A stretch of 64,000 nt of DNA from Vibrio gallicus (GCF_024346875.1 NZ_AP024872.1:372001-436000); one strand, 5' to 3'. Shown: positions 44,819 to 54,244, counted from the first letter of the stretch. Program-made: numbers and translations. The notes: generated by a model not told the origin, from the sequence alone.

Positions 44819-45232
44819 ATGTTTAAAATTATTGCGTTAATTGCAGGCGTGTTGTTTGGCTTAGGAATGGCTATCTCGGGAATGGCATCACCGCAAAAGG
44901 TCATCGGGTTTCTTGATGTTGCAGGACAATGGGATCCAAGCTTGGCCTTTGTTATGGGTGGCGCGCTGCTGGTATTTGCACCTGTCTATCATTTAGTGAT
45001 AAAAAGGCGTAGCCAACCTATATTGCATCCACAATTCTCAACGCCTAAAAATAGCGTTATAGATAAGCGACTATTATTAGGAGCCAGCCTGTTTGGTATT
45101 GGTTGGGGGTTGGCTGGTATTTGTCCTGGGCCTGTGGTGTCATCTTTGGCGATAAATCACAGTGGAGCGTGGTTATTTTTGATGACTATGTTGATGGGTA
45201 TGATGTTAGGACGGCGAATAACGGCTAAATAG
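44819..45232 (+). CDS. YeeE/YedE family protein, second half (DUF6691-like)
   Basis: 137 residues, about four membrane helices, three bases after the previous gene, so translation is coupled. Carries LFGIGWGLAGICPGPVVSS near 92, the counterpart of the pore motif with one cysteine. Together with the preceding gene it likely forms a two-subunit sulfur-compound channel (PmpAB). A strong terminator follows. Confidence 0.87.
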   Translation: MFKIIALIAGVLFGLGMAISGMASPQKVIGFLDVAGQWDPSLAFVMGGALLVFAPVYHLVIKRRSQPILHPQFSTPKNSVIDKRLLLGASLFGIGWGLAGICPGPVVSSLAINHSGAWLFLMTMLMGMMLGRRITAK

Positions 45233-45261
45233 TACCGACCAAAACTGAATCTGTTTGATAG

Positions 45262-45297
45262 AAAGGGCTCTGCTTTAAATAGTAGAGCCCTTTTTTA
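45262..45297. terminator. Bidirectional terminator between the yeeE pair and the endonuclease gene
   Basis: AAAGGGCTCT / AGAGCCCTTT with a 12-base loop and T runs on both strands; the minus-strand stop codon of the next gene begins directly after it. Confidence 0.9.
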
Positions 45298-46227
45298 TTA
45301 ATATAGGGTTGCCCGTAATGGGCAATGGTCACTGAGTTGATACTGAAGCACATCGCGTTTTTGATAGTTGACTTGTGCGGTATTGCGAGTCGCTAGTCCT
45401 TTACTGACAATAATATGGTCAATCAGAGAGCGAAACCTATGAGTATGGTTCGGGTTTTTATCGGAGCGTATTTCACAGGTAGCCTTGGTGTTAACTGTTG
45501 CGAGAGCGGGTGAGCTGTTGCTGGCTATCAGGTTCCATAGCCAGTCATTTGGGTAAGCTAGATTGTGGTTAAAGTCTCCCATGATGATATAGGGTTGCCG
45601 CTTTAGTTCACGCTGCGTTATCCATAGATTGACCTGTTTTGCTTGTTTCTCCAGTATTGCGCACGAGCGAGTACTTCGTTTCTTGGCTTGGCATCCCGCT
45701 TTTAAATGTACAGACAATAGGTGTATTGACTCCTTGCTTGGTTGATGCAGCTCTATATAGGTGGCAAATCGCAGTTTGCCGTTGGGACTGGTATTAAGGT
45801 TGAGATCGGCATGATTGATGATGCGCCATGTATTACGTACCGCGAAACCTGTGTATTGATTGATGTCGCTAAACTGATGCCGATGATATTTAGTTAGGCT
45901 GCGTTCAGATAACACGATGCGATAGTTATCCCCCATGACTTTGGAAATAGCTTGTTTAGAATCGACCTCTTGAAATGCGAGTACATCAACAGAGAGTTGA
46001 TCGGCATATTGCTGCAATGTTTGCCAATCTTGAGAGCTGCGTATACTTTGAGAAAATTGTGGATAAGGCTCCTTTGTAAGCCATGCAATGTTCCACGTTG
46101 CGATGCGTAATTGTTGGCTATATGCAACGGGTGACCCAAATATAATGCATAGTATTATTACTCTAAATGCAAGGTGTTTTTTTGCAATAAATCCCTTCAA
46201 TTTTCTAATTCCTTCTACATTGCCCAT
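45298..46227 (-). CDS. Endonuclease/exonuclease/phosphatase family protein, exported
   Basis: 309 residues. A hydrophobic segment at about 20-36 (FRVIILCIIFGSPVAYS) looks like an uncleaved anchor or signal peptide. EEP-fold motifs: ATWNIAWL near 44, FQEVDSK near 86, HLKAGC near 174, the GDFNHN motif near 216 and SDHCPLRATLY at the end. Members act on phosphodiesters (DNA, RNA, lipids, inositol phosphates); the signal suggests a surface or periplasmic nuclease. Convergent with the yeeE genes. The true start may be later than the ATG at 46227. Confidence 0.82.
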   Translation of the reverse strand: MGNVEGIRKLKGFIAKKHLAFRVIILCIIFGSPVAYSQQLRIATWNIAWLTKEPYPQFSQSIRSSQDWQTLQQYADQLSVDVLAFQEVDSKQAISKVMGDNYRIVLSERSLTKYHRHQFSDINQYTGFAVRNTWRIINHADLNLNTSPNGKLRFATYIELHQPSKESIHLLSVHLKAGCQAKKRSTRSCAILEKQAKQVNLWITQRELKRQPYIIMGDFNHNLAYPNDWLWNLIASNSSPALATVNTKATCEIRSDKNPNHTHRFRSLIDHIIVSKGLATRNTAQVNYQKRDVLQYQLSDHCPLRATLY

Positions 46228-46348
46228 GACAAAGGCGCTTCGAAAAAAGCAACCTCTTTAAAAAAAAATTCACTATTTTTTTTGTTTTTAAGATGGCTCA
46301 TAGTATGCAAAAAATATTGGTTAGTAAGAGACCCAGTCTAAACGTTTA

Positions 46349-46362
46349 TTGATCTAGATCAA
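46349..46362. promoter_or_regulatory. FNR box of nrdDG
   Basis: TTGAT-CTAG-ATCAA, matching FNR at all defined positions. At -41.5 it would start transcription near 46397, beside the first NrdR box. Confidence 0.85.
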
Positions 46363-46394
46363 ATACATGATTGGGTGCTTTTCGTTTAATACGC

Positions 46395-46410
46395 CCACAA
46401 GATGTAGTGT
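46395..46410. promoter_or_regulatory. NrdR box 1 upstream of nrdD
   Basis: CCACAAGATGTAGTGT matches 13 of 16 positions of the NrdR consensus (acaCwAtATaTwGtgt). Its start is 31 bp from that of box 2, that is three helical turns, the usual spacing. Confidence 0.65.
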
Positions 46411-46425
46411 GTAATCGTAATTTAT

Positions 46426-46441
46426 ATACCCTATATAGTGT
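46426..46441. promoter_or_regulatory. NrdR box 2 upstream of nrdD
   Basis: ATACCCTATATAGTGT matches 13 of 16 NrdR positions. Lies about 33 bp before the nrdD start, downstream of the FNR-driven start site, as expected for repression. Confidence 0.65.
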
Positions 46442-46473
46442 ATCTGTGAATATGCTGTGGGTAAGGAGAAAAT

Positions 46474-48594
46474 GTGAATCCAGTTGTGCAAAAAAGAGAT
46501 GGCTCTCTTGCTCCGTTTACTTTAGACCGTATCGTAGCAGCAGTAGAAAGCGCCGCGGCTCAAATCAACCTCAATGCATCAGAGTATGCAGTAACTGTAG
46601 CAAAGTCGGTTGAGGCTCAGCTGGAAGGGTGTAAAGAGGTCGATATACAACAGATCCAAACACTCGTTGAGAATGAACTGATGCAAGGTCCGTTAAAAGG
46701 GCTGGCTCGCTCTTATATTGAATACCGCCATGACCGTGATAGTGCACGTGAAAAGAAAAGCGCACTAAACCAAGAGATCCAAGGTTTGATCGAACAATCT
46801 AATGCGGATCTTCTCAATGAAAACGCAAATAAAGATGGCAAGGTTATTCCGACTCAGCGTGATTTATTGGCCGGTATTGTCGCTAAGCACTACGCGAAAA
46901 CGCACATTCTTCCTCGTGATATTGTACAGGCACATGATCAAGGTGATATTCACTATCATGACCTGGATTACGCACCGTTTTTCCCAATGTTTAACTGCAT
47001 GTTGATTGACCTTAAAGGCATGTTGACCCATGGCTTTAAAATGGGTAATGCGGAGATCGATACACCGAAATCTATCTCTACGGCGACAGCGGTTACAGCA
47101 CAAATTATTGCACAGGTTGCGAGTCATATTTATGGCGGTACAACCATCAACCGCATTGATGAAATACTAGAACCTTACGTGATCTCAAGCTACGAGAAAC
47201 ATCTTAAGGTTGCTCAAGAGTGGGATATCCACGCTCCCGAAGCATTTGCTCGCTCTCGTACTGAAAAAGAGTGCTATGACGCATTCCAATCTTTAGAGTA
47301 TGAAGTCAACACGCTACATACCGCAAATGGCCAAACTCCGTTTGTGACATTTGGATTTGGTTTAGGTGACTCTTGGGCATCAAAGCTTATTCAAGAGTCT
47401 ATTTTACGTAATCGTATTGCAGGCCTTGGTAAAAACCGTAAAACAGCAGTATTTCCAAAGCTGGTATTCGCTATCAAAGATGGCTTAAACCACAAGAAAT
47501 CTGATCCAAACTACGATATCAAACAACTGGCATTAGAATGCGCATCTAAGCGTATGTACCCAGATATCTTAAACTACGACAAAGTTGTCGAGGTGACGGG
47601 TTCATTCAAAACGCCAATGGGTTGCCGCAGCTTCCTAAATGTTTATGAAGAAAATGGTGAGATGATACATGACGGGCGTAATAACCTGGGTGTTGTTAGC
47701 CTGAACTTGCCACGTATCGCACTACAAGCAAAAGGCGATATTGCACGTTTCTATGAAATTTTGGATCAACGCCTTGTTACGGCTCGCCGTGCACTTGAAA
47801 CCCGTATTGAGCGCCTAGAAAACGTGAAAGCGCGTGTTGCACCTATCCTATATATGGAAGGGGCATGTGGTGTTCGTTTACAACCTGATGATTCAGTTTC
47901 CGAAATATTCAAAAATGGCCGTGCATCAATTTCATTGGGCTATATCGGTATTCATGAAGCAATCAATGCGCTATTTGGTACTAGTGAGCATGTTTACGAT
48001 GCCCCTGAGCTTCGTGAAAAAGCACTAGAAATGATCGCGTACCTGAAATCAAATGTTGATCAATGGACAGATGAAACAGGGTATGGCTTTAGCCTCTATG
48101 GCACACCAAGCGAAAATCTATGCAGTCGTTTCGCACGCATCGACACCCAAGAATTTGGCGTCGTAGCCGGAGTTACTGACCGAGGTTATTACACCAACAG
48201 CTTCCACCTAGATGTTGAGAAGAAAGTAAACCCGTACGATAAGATTGATTTTGAAAAACCTTATCCACACATTTCAAGTGGCGGTTTTATCTGTTATGGC
48301 GAATTTCCTAACATGCAGCGCAACGTAGAAGCCCTAGAAAATGTTTGGGATTACTCCTACGCTCACGTTCCATACTATGGCACTAATACACCGATAGATG
48401 AGTGTTATGAATGTGGATACACGGGTGAGTTTGATTGTACAAGTAAGGGCTTTACTTGCCCAAATTGTGGCAATCATGATTCAACCAAGGTTTCAGTTAC
48501 CCGTCGCGTATGTGGGTACTTGGGAAGCCCTGACGCTCGACCATTTAACTTTGGTAAGCAAGAAGAAGTTAAACGCCGCGTTAAGCACCTTTAA
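46474..48594 (+). CDS. nrdD: Anaerobic ribonucleoside-triphosphate reductase (class III)
   Basis: 706 residues (E. coli: 712). Reduces NTPs to dNTPs without oxygen with a glycyl radical and formate. N-terminal ATP-cone (about 3-95; VQKRDGSLAPFTLDRI), a catalytic barrel, a zinc site CYECGYTGEFDCTSKGFTCPNCG (four Cys, trimmed), and the glycyl radical region RRVCGYLGSPDARPF with Gly681. The start is GTG at 46474 with AAGGAG upstream. Operon with nrdG. Regulated by FNR and NrdR as judged from upstream sites. Confidence 0.95.
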   Translation: MNPVVQKRDGSLAPFTLDRIVAAVESAAAQINLNASEYAVTVAKSVEAQLEGCKEVDIQQIQTLVENELMQGPLKGLARSYIEYRHDRDSAREKKSALNQEIQGLIEQSNADLLNENANKDGKVIPTQRDLLAGIVAKHYAKTHILPRDIVQAHDQGDIHYHDLDYAPFFPMFNCMLIDLKGMLTHGFKMGNAEIDTPKSISTATAVTAQIIAQVASHIYGGTTINRIDEILEPYVISSYEKHLKVAQEWDIHAPEAFARSRTEKECYDAFQSLEYEVNTLHTANGQTPFVTFGFGLGDSWASKLIQESILRNRIAGLGKNRKTAVFPKLVFAIKDGLNHKKSDPNYDIKQLALECASKRMYPDILNYDKVVEVTGSFKTPMGCRSFLNVYEENGEMIHDGRNNLGVVSLNLPRIALQAKGDIARFYEILDQRLVTARRALETRIERLENVKARVAPILYMEGACGVRLQPDDSVSEIFKNGRASISLGYIGIHEAINALFGTSEHVYDAPELREKALEMIAYLKSNVDQWTDETGYGFSLYGTPSENLCSRFARIDTQEFGVVAGVTDRGYYTNSFHLDVEKKVNPYDKIDFEKPYPHISSGGFICYGEFPNMQRNVEALENVWDYSYAHVPYYGTNTPIDECYECGYTGEFDCTSKGFTCPNCGNHDSTKVSVTRRVCGYLGSPDARPFNFGKQEEVKRRVKHL

Positions 48595-48626
48595 TTCACC
48601 CCTTAAATAGGGAAGAGAGAGCACTG

Positions 48627-49103
48627 ATGAATATCCATCAATACTACCCAATAGACGTTGTTAATGGGCCAGGTACGCGCTGTACTTTGTTTGTGTCAGG
48701 TTGTATTCATCAGTGTCGTGGTTGTTACAATCAATCTACTTGGTCACCAAGCTCTGGAGTACAGTTCACTCCAGAGATGGAAGAGCAGATCATCAATGAT
48801 CTAAAAGACACGCGAATTAAGAGAAGAGGGCTTTCTCTATCTGGTGGCGATCCTTTACTACCTGCTAACGTTGCTGCGGTCTTGCATTTGGTACAACGGG
48901 TCAAGCGTGAATGTCCAGATAAAGATATCTGGATGTGGACCGGTTACCTACTCGGTGAATTGAGCGATGCACAACGTCAAGTAGTTGATTATGTTGATAC
49001 CTTAATTGATGGAAAGTTTGAACAAGAGCAAGCGAGCGCGATGTTAGAATGGCGTGGCAGTGCAAACCAAGTCATACATTATTTTAAAAAAAATGAGCTG
49101 TAA
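48627..49103 (+). CDS. nrdG: Anaerobic ribonucleotide reductase activating protein
   Basis: 158 residues. Radical-SAM enzyme that installs the glycyl radical in NrdD. The cluster motif is CX3CX2C: Cys26, Cys30 and Cys33 in GCIHQCRGCYN, and SAM-binding LSLSGGDPLLP follows near 71. Starts 32 bp after nrdD with AGAGAG upstream. Confidence 0.95.
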   Translation: MNIHQYYPIDVVNGPGTRCTLFVSGCIHQCRGCYNQSTWSPSSGVQFTPEMEEQIINDLKDTRIKRRGLSLSGGDPLLPANVAAVLHLVQRVKRECPDKDIWMWTGYLLGELSDAQRQVVDYVDTLIDGKFEQEQASAMLEWRGSANQVIHYFKKNEL

Positions 49104-49241
49104 TAGGCCACCCATTTAGCTCAGTTATTTAATGTGCCTAAAAATTACGCGAAACCTCAATTGCTCTTAGTTATTTATTTAGATTTTGTCTCGCAAGTGA
49201 TAACGTGAACTTAATTAAATGGATTTCAAAGGGCAGTTTTC

Positions 49242-50426
49242 ATGTTTAGCCATCTACCTTCCCCACAACAGGACCCGATCCTGTCATTGTCAGCCGCTTA
49301 TCGTAAAGATACACGAGATAACAAAGTAGACCTTGGTATCGGGGTGTACAAAAACAGTGACGGTGTCACTCCTGTCATGCGTGCTGTTATTGCCGCACAA
49401 CAAAAAATGCTCGATGCCCAAACTACTAAAGCGTATGTCGGTATGGCGGGGGACGAAGAATTCAACCTGCAAGCATTGCGTCTGCTTACTCAAGATCAGT
49501 CGGTAATCGAACGAGCATCATCAATACAGACCCCAGGCGCGAGTGGTGGTCTACGTATGCTGGCAGAGATTATCGCGTTTTCTCAACCGGGCTCGACGGT
49601 TTGGCTTAGTAATCCTAGCTATGTGAATCATCAACCAGTGATGGAAGCGGCGGGTTTGAAGGTCAAGCATTATCAATATTTTGATGCAAAAACCAAACAA
49701 GTTGACCTAAATGCCATGTTAAGCGACTTAAAAGGTGCGGGTAGACAAGATATCGTGTTACTGCATGGATGTTGCCATAACCCAACCGGTGCAGATTTAA
49801 GCGTTGAGGGATGGAAAGCGGTAACGGAACTGGCACAGCACAACGGTTTTACCCCGTTTATTGATATCGCATATCAAGGATTTGGTAATGGGCTTGAGCA
49901 AGATGCGTTCGGTGTACAGTATATGTCAGCTAATCTTCCAGAGATGTTGGTAACAAGTTCTTGCTCTAAAAACTTTGGTCTTTATCGTGAAAGAACTGGT
50001 AGCGCGATTATCATCGGTGAAAATATCACTCACGCAAATAACGCTCGTGGCAAGCTTATGCAGTTAGCTCGATCAACTTACACTATGCCACCTGCGCATG
50101 GAGCGTCTATAGTTAAAACTATATTACTCGACAACGACTTAACCGCAGATTGGAAGAGTGAGCTTGAAGAGATGCGCCTACGTTTGCGTGCTCTTCGAAC
50201 GGGTCTTTGCCAAGAGATTAAGCAACGTAGTGGTAGTGATGAGTTTGAGTTTATTAAGCAACATCAAGGTATGTTCAGCGTGCTTGGTTTTAGCGCAGAA
50301 CAGATGGTTAAACTTCGTGAGCAGTATGCGATTTATGGCGTTGATGATGGGCGTATTAATATTGCAGGACTGCGCGAGCAAGACCTTGCGAATGTAGCTC
50401 AAGCAATTATTGACGTTAAATCTTAG
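49242..50426 (+). CDS. Aromatic/aspartate amino acid aminotransferase (class I)
   Basis: 394 residues. PLP enzyme of the AspC/TyrB subgroup: DLGIGVYKNSDGVTPVM near 29, GASGGLRMLAE near 99, NPTGADLS near 182 and the PLP lysine in SCSKNFGLYRERTG near 245. Interconverts aspartate or aromatic amino acids with 2-oxoglutarate. Which of aspC or tyrB cannot be told by eye. Follows nrdDG with 138 bp between, as in V. cholerae chromosome II from memory. Confidence 0.9.
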   Translation: MFSHLPSPQQDPILSLSAAYRKDTRDNKVDLGIGVYKNSDGVTPVMRAVIAAQQKMLDAQTTKAYVGMAGDEEFNLQALRLLTQDQSVIERASSIQTPGASGGLRMLAEIIAFSQPGSTVWLSNPSYVNHQPVMEAAGLKVKHYQYFDAKTKQVDLNAMLSDLKGAGRQDIVLLHGCCHNPTGADLSVEGWKAVTELAQHNGFTPFIDIAYQGFGNGLEQDAFGVQYMSANLPEMLVTSSCSKNFGLYRERTGSAIIIGENITHANNARGKLMQLARSTYTMPPAHGASIVKTILLDNDLTADWKSELEEMRLRLRALRTGLCQEIKQRSGSDEFEFIKQHQGMFSVLGFSAEQMVKLREQYAIYGVDDGRINIAGLREQDLANVAQAIIDVKS

Positions 50427-50445
50427 ATAATTACCAGGTGGATGA

Positions 50446-51090
50446 ATGAAATATTGGAAGTCTTTAGCAATTGCGATAGCAGGTGTTATGTTGGGTGCAT
50501 GTTCGAGCGCACCGACTACAAGTCAAGATAATGGTGCCACAAGCACACCAAGCTTTGAGCAAGAAACTGAAGAAAGCGTCGAAGTCGTTGACGAAGTGAA
50601 AGAGCCAGAAGTAAAAAAAGAGCCAGTTGAGGCGGTAAAAGTGCCGCTACCTTCCAAAACTAAGGACGGTAAGCTAATTCTAGGCGAGAAAGAATGGGTT
50701 TATTTCCCTAAGTCTAATCGTCATGTGCGAGCGCGAATTGACTCTGGCGCGACGACATCATCGCTGTCCGCTGTCGACGTCAAAGAGTTTGAACGAGATG
50801 GTAAAAAGTGGGTTAAGTTTAAGCCGGCTTTCAATAATAAGGTTGGTAAAGAATTAAGCCTGCCAGTAGAGCGCTGGGCGAAGATCAAGCAATCTAGTAC
50901 TGACTCGGCAGATAAGCGAGCTGTGGTCTCAGTTTGGATCCAACTAGGCGATTTAAAAGAAAAAACCGAGTTTACGCTGGTGGATCGATCTCATTTGAGT
51001 TATCCGGTTTTGCTAGGACGCAGCTTTGTTCGTGATGTCGCTATCGTAGATGTTAGCCGCAAATATGTTCAACCAAAAGTTACGAAATAA
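50446..51090 (+). CDS. Retropepsin-like aspartic protease lipoprotein (Zn_protease/RimB family)
   Basis: 214 residues. Lipoprotein signal with LGAC (Cys19), then a Glu/Val/Lys-rich linker (about 35-65), and the PF05618-type protease domain (about 75-210) with the catalytic DSGATTSS motif near 103 and LLGRSFVRDVAIVDV near 190. These proteins are annotated as ATP-dependent zinc proteases, a name with little evidence; the fold is a retropepsin half. Membrane-attached in the periplasm. 20 bp after the aminotransferase, so co-transcription is possible. Confidence 0.87.
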   Translation: MKYWKSLAIAIAGVMLGACSSAPTTSQDNGATSTPSFEQETEESVEVVDEVKEPEVKKEPVEAVKVPLPSKTKDGKLILGEKEWVYFPKSNRHVRARIDSGATTSSLSAVDVKEFERDGKKWVKFKPAFNNKVGKELSLPVERWAKIKQSSTDSADKRAVVSVWIQLGDLKEKTEFTLVDRSHLSYPVLLGRSFVRDVAIVDVSRKYVQPKVTK

Positions 51091-51091
51091 C

Positions 51092-51111
51092 GCACTTTTT
51101 AACTTAAGTGC
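51092..51111 (+). terminator. Small hairpin between the protease gene and modA
   Basis: GCACTT / AAGTGC six-base perfect stem with an eight-base loop, followed by ATTT. Weak as a terminator, and modA starts 19 bp later. Confidence 0.35.
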
Positions 51112-51129
51112 ATTTGGACACCATTCATT

Positions 51130-51876
51130 ATGTATCGATTTATAACGCTATTTTTAGCTATCTGTTTTAGCTCACTGACCTACGCTAAACCGGTTGTTTA
51201 TATATATGCCGCTTCCTCTATGACCGAAGCGGTAACACAAGTAACCAAGCACTTTGAAGACTCAAATATCGAAGTTAAAGCGGTGTTTGGTAGCTCGTCT
51301 TCTTTAGCGCGTCAAATAGAGCATAAGGCGCCAGCGGATATCTATATTTCTGCAAATACACTGTGGATGGATTATGTTGAACAGGCATTATCTCCAAAAC
51401 AGAAAGGGTTTAATTTTGCCTCTAACGGCTTGGTGCTTACGATTCCTAATTCGAGTCATGCCAAACCGATTGCTTTGAGTAATGCTTCAGACTGGGCTGG
51501 GCTATTGGGTAAACAGCGTTTAGCTATTGGTGAACCCAATACGGTACCAGTTGGGATCTACGCAAAAGAAACCCTAGAAAAACTCAAGGTATGGGACCAA
51601 ATTAAAGAGCAACTAGCACCGATGAAGAACACCCGTGCCACACTTGCCATGGTTGAGCGTGGTGAGGTTCCTGCGGGGATTGTTTACCATACCGACGCAA
51701 TTCAATCGTCAAAGGTGAAGGTTCTTCAAGTTATTCCAAGCCAGTTCCATGAACCAATTAATTATCCAATTATTCAACTTTCCGATAAGCCTGAAGTTAC
51801 GAAGGTTTATAACTATTTCTTGGGTGAAGAAATGAAAAGCAAGCTAAAAGAGCTTGGCTTTACGACGATTAATTAA
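51130..51876 (+). CDS. modA: Molybdate-binding periplasmic protein
   Basis: 248 residues with a signal peptide (to about 20, LTYAKP). Family phrases: YIYAASSMTEAVTQVTKHFE near 25, ADIYISANTLWMDYV near 75, IGEPNTVPVGIYAKETL near 135 and GEVPAGIVYHTDAI near 178. Binds molybdate (or tungstate) for ModBC. No ModE box seen upstream. First gene of modABC. Confidence 0.94.
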   Translation: MYRFITLFLAICFSSLTYAKPVVYIYAASSMTEAVTQVTKHFEDSNIEVKAVFGSSSSLARQIEHKAPADIYISANTLWMDYVEQALSPKQKGFNFASNGLVLTIPNSSHAKPIALSNASDWAGLLGKQRLAIGEPNTVPVGIYAKETLEKLKVWDQIKEQLAPMKNTRATLAMVERGEVPAGIVYHTDAIQSSKVKVLQVIPSQFHEPINYPIIQLSDKPEVTKVYNYFLGEEMKSKLKELGFTTIN

Positions 51877-51884
51877 GACATACC

Positions 51885-52577
51885 ATGGTGCTAACCGATT
51901 ATGAATTAGCGGCATTACTTCTTAGCCTTAAGATAGCCCTAATCGCTTCTGTATGCTTATTACCGATAGGAATTGGCTTAGGCTGGTTGTTGGCGCGTAA
52001 GGAGTTTTACGGTAAATCGCTACTCGATGGGATTATCCACCTACCGTTGGTATTACCCCCAGTGGTGGTGGGTTATCTATTATTGGTTTTGTTTGGCAGC
52101 CAAGGAATATTTGGTCGAGCACTGCAAAATGCATTCGGCATCTCATTTGCGTTTAATTGGCATGGTGCGGTTCTTGCGGCAGCGGTGGTGTCGTTGCCGT
52201 TAATGGTGCGGTCGATTCGGTTAGGCATTATGGGGGTTGACCCTAAGTTTGAACAAGCTGCAATGACGCTAGGTGCAAAGCCGTGGAAGGTTTTTGTTAC
52301 GATAACCTTACCGCTAACTCTTCCGGGGTTAATTTCTGGGTTCCTATTGGCATTTGCTCGCAGTTTAGGTGAGTTTGGAGCCACCATCACCTTTGTTTCC
52401 AACATTCCGGGTGAAACCCAAACCATTCCCTTAGCCATGTTTAGTTTTTTAGAGACTCCGGGCGCAGAGTTTCAAGCGATGCGACTGTGTATTCTTGCCA
52501 TAGTTATTGCATTGAGCTCACTGTTTATTAGTGAACTGCTATCTCGAAAAGCACAACGTAACTTGGGGTATATTTGA
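51885..52577 (+). CDS. modB: Molybdate ABC transporter permease
   Basis: 230 residues, about five helices. The EAA loop for the ATPase is EQAAMTLGAKPWKVFVTITLP near 124. Starts eight bases after modA; its stop overlaps the modC start by one base. Supplies molybdenum for molybdoenzymes such as nitrate reductases that would feed nitrite to NirBD. Confidence 0.94.
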   Translation: MVLTDYELAALLLSLKIALIASVCLLPIGIGLGWLLARKEFYGKSLLDGIIHLPLVLPPVVVGYLLLVLFGSQGIFGRALQNAFGISFAFNWHGAVLAAAVVSLPLMVRSIRLGIMGVDPKFEQAAMTLGAKPWKVFVTITLPLTLPGLISGFLLAFARSLGEFGATITFVSNIPGETQTIPLAMFSFLETPGAEFQAMRLCILAIVIALSSLFISELLSRKAQRNLGYI

Positions 52578-53668
52578 TGCTGACGGTGAGTTTCAAACAC
52601 AGCTTTGAAGCCCAAACATTTGATATAAATGCCAATATCCCAGCTAAAGGCGTTACCGCCGTATTTGGGCGCTCTGGTAGTGGTAAAACCACCTTACTCA
52701 ATGTCATTGCGGGTTTAGTTACACCTGATGAAGGCAGGGTTGCGCTATCAGGAAGGGTGCTATTTGATAGTGCTACGGGGATAACAGTGCCCATCTGGAA
52801 GCGAGAGTGCGCAGTTGTTTTTCAAGATTCGAGATTGTTTCCGCATCTGTCTATCAAACAAAACCTAAACTATGGTAGACCTAACACCGTCAATGAGAGT
52901 AAATACCAAGAGATTATTAATCTATTAGATATAGAACATCTGGTTGAGGCAAAACCTCATCAGCTGAGCGGCGGCGAAAAGCAGCGAGTTGGTATTGCTC
53001 GTGCATTGCTCTCGCAGCCCAAATTACTTTTGATGGATGAACCGTTAGCGAGTTTAGATATTCCTCGTAAGCGTGAGGTATTAAATTATCTACAAAATTT
53101 GGCACAACGCATTGATATTCCAGTTATTTATGTCACGCACAGTCTTGAAGAAGTCATGAATCTAGCCGATAACTTGTTATTAGTCGAACAGGGTGAAATA
53201 ACAGGATTTGGCTCAGTAGAGGATGTTTGGAACGGAGAAAGCTTAGCGCTATGGAAAGGACAGGGTCAGCACAGCTCACTGTTGAACGTTAAGGTATGTG
53301 AACCTCACACAGATCACTGCATGCGCAGACTAGAGGTAGCCAATCACAGTCTATGGGTTCCTGATGATGGCTTTAACGGCCTTGTAAACAAGTGTATGCG
53401 TTTACGTATCAATGCCAGTGATGTATCTGTGACAACGTCACAAGCGGTGGGGAGCTCTATTCGAAATATATTACCGGTAACGGTGCTATCTATTGCGCAG
53501 TTGAGCGAACATTCTGTATTACTGGAGTTAGAACTAGCCGCAGGCGTCTCAATTAAGTCTACGATAACTGTGTGGGCGGCAAGAGAGTTAGATCTGACGC
53601 ATGGAACAACACTCTACGCTCAAATCAAAGGCGTGAGTTTTACTCAGCAGAATTTGGCATCCCATTAG
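52577..53668 (+). CDS. modC: Molybdate ABC transporter ATP-binding protein
   Basis: 363 residues from ATG 52577, in the TGATG overlap with modB. Walker A FGRSGSGKTT near 30, signature LSGGEKQRVGIARALL near 129, Walker B LLLMDEPLASLD near 150, and a C-terminal TOBE domain (about 295-360) that binds molybdate. Last gene of the operon. Confidence 0.94.
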   Translation: MLTVSFKHSFEAQTFDINANIPAKGVTAVFGRSGSGKTTLLNVIAGLVTPDEGRVALSGRVLFDSATGITVPIWKRECAVVFQDSRLFPHLSIKQNLNYGRPNTVNESKYQEIINLLDIEHLVEAKPHQLSGGEKQRVGIARALLSQPKLLLMDEPLASLDIPRKREVLNYLQNLAQRIDIPVIYVTHSLEEVMNLADNLLLVEQGEITGFGSVEDVWNGESLALWKGQGQHSSLLNVKVCEPHTDHCMRRLEVANHSLWVPDDGFNGLVNKCMRLRINASDVSVTTSQAVGSSIRNILPVTVLSIAQLSEHSVLLELELAAGVSIKSTITVWAARELDLTHGTTLYAQIKGVSFTQQNLASH

Positions 53669-53691
53669 CCCAAATATGGGCTAATGGGATG
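53658..53691. terminator. Perfect 15-bp hairpin between modC and the DUF3069 gene
   Basis: CATCCCATTAGCCCA and its exact complement with loop AATA, spanning the modC stop codon. There is no T run, but the stem is long enough to affect transcription or mRNA ends of both convergent genes. Confidence 0.65.
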
Positions 53692-53698
53692 ATTGAAT

Positions 53699-54133
53699 TT
53701 AATCGCGTAGGAATACGCTATTAAATTCACGTTTTAAGATAGGGTCACGGCGAGCTTTTTTCAGCTGTTTAACCATATCTTTTATACAATTAAACAGTAC
53801 TTGATCGAGCATTTGTGCCTTATAGGCATTGGTTTGTTCTTCATCCATGTTTTCCGGAATGTTTAAGCTTGGAAATTCTTCAAGAAGACCAACACCGGCG
53901 AAAGCTTGGCTAACAGATGTTAAGGCGTGGAATTGCTCAAAGCTGTCTACCACGTTTTGCGCACTAGCGGGTAGGTCATCCCATGCTTGGCGAACTTCTT
54001 GTTCAGCAGCTTCATGGATAGAAACCACCATTTGATACATTTGTTCTGGGACTTCATCAAACTCGATAACTTGACGCAGTTCTTTCGATACTTCAGCTAA
54101 GTCAATGGTTTGGATATCTTGGGTTTCTGACAT
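53699..54133 (-). CDS. DUF3069 family protein
   Basis: 144 residues, acidic, mostly helical, no signal. Matches my memory of a Vibrio-restricted DUF3069 family: IEFDEVPEQMYQMVVSIHEAAEQEVR in the first half and DQVLFNCIKDMVKQLKKARRDPILKREF at the end (each shortened in part). Function unknown. Convergent with modC and divergent from the barrel gene. Confidence 0.75.
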   Translation of the reverse strand: MSETQDIQTIDLAEVSKELRQVIEFDEVPEQMYQMVVSIHEAAEQEVRQAWDDLPASAQNVVDSFEQFHALTSVSQAFAGVGLLEEFPSLNIPENMDEEQTNAYKAQMLDQVLFNCIKDMVKQLKKARRDPILKREFNSVFLRD

Positions 54134-54244
54134 GATTAATACCTATGTAATGTTCAATAGCCATCGTAAGAAGTCTTACACTAAAGTCAACAATTAGCAT
54201 GAAAATCGGTGATAAGTGGGCATATATTAAGGATTGAATGGTAC

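Noticed and set aside
51091..51129. ModE operator before modA
   Set aside because: No palindrome resembling the ModE site; only a small hairpin is present.
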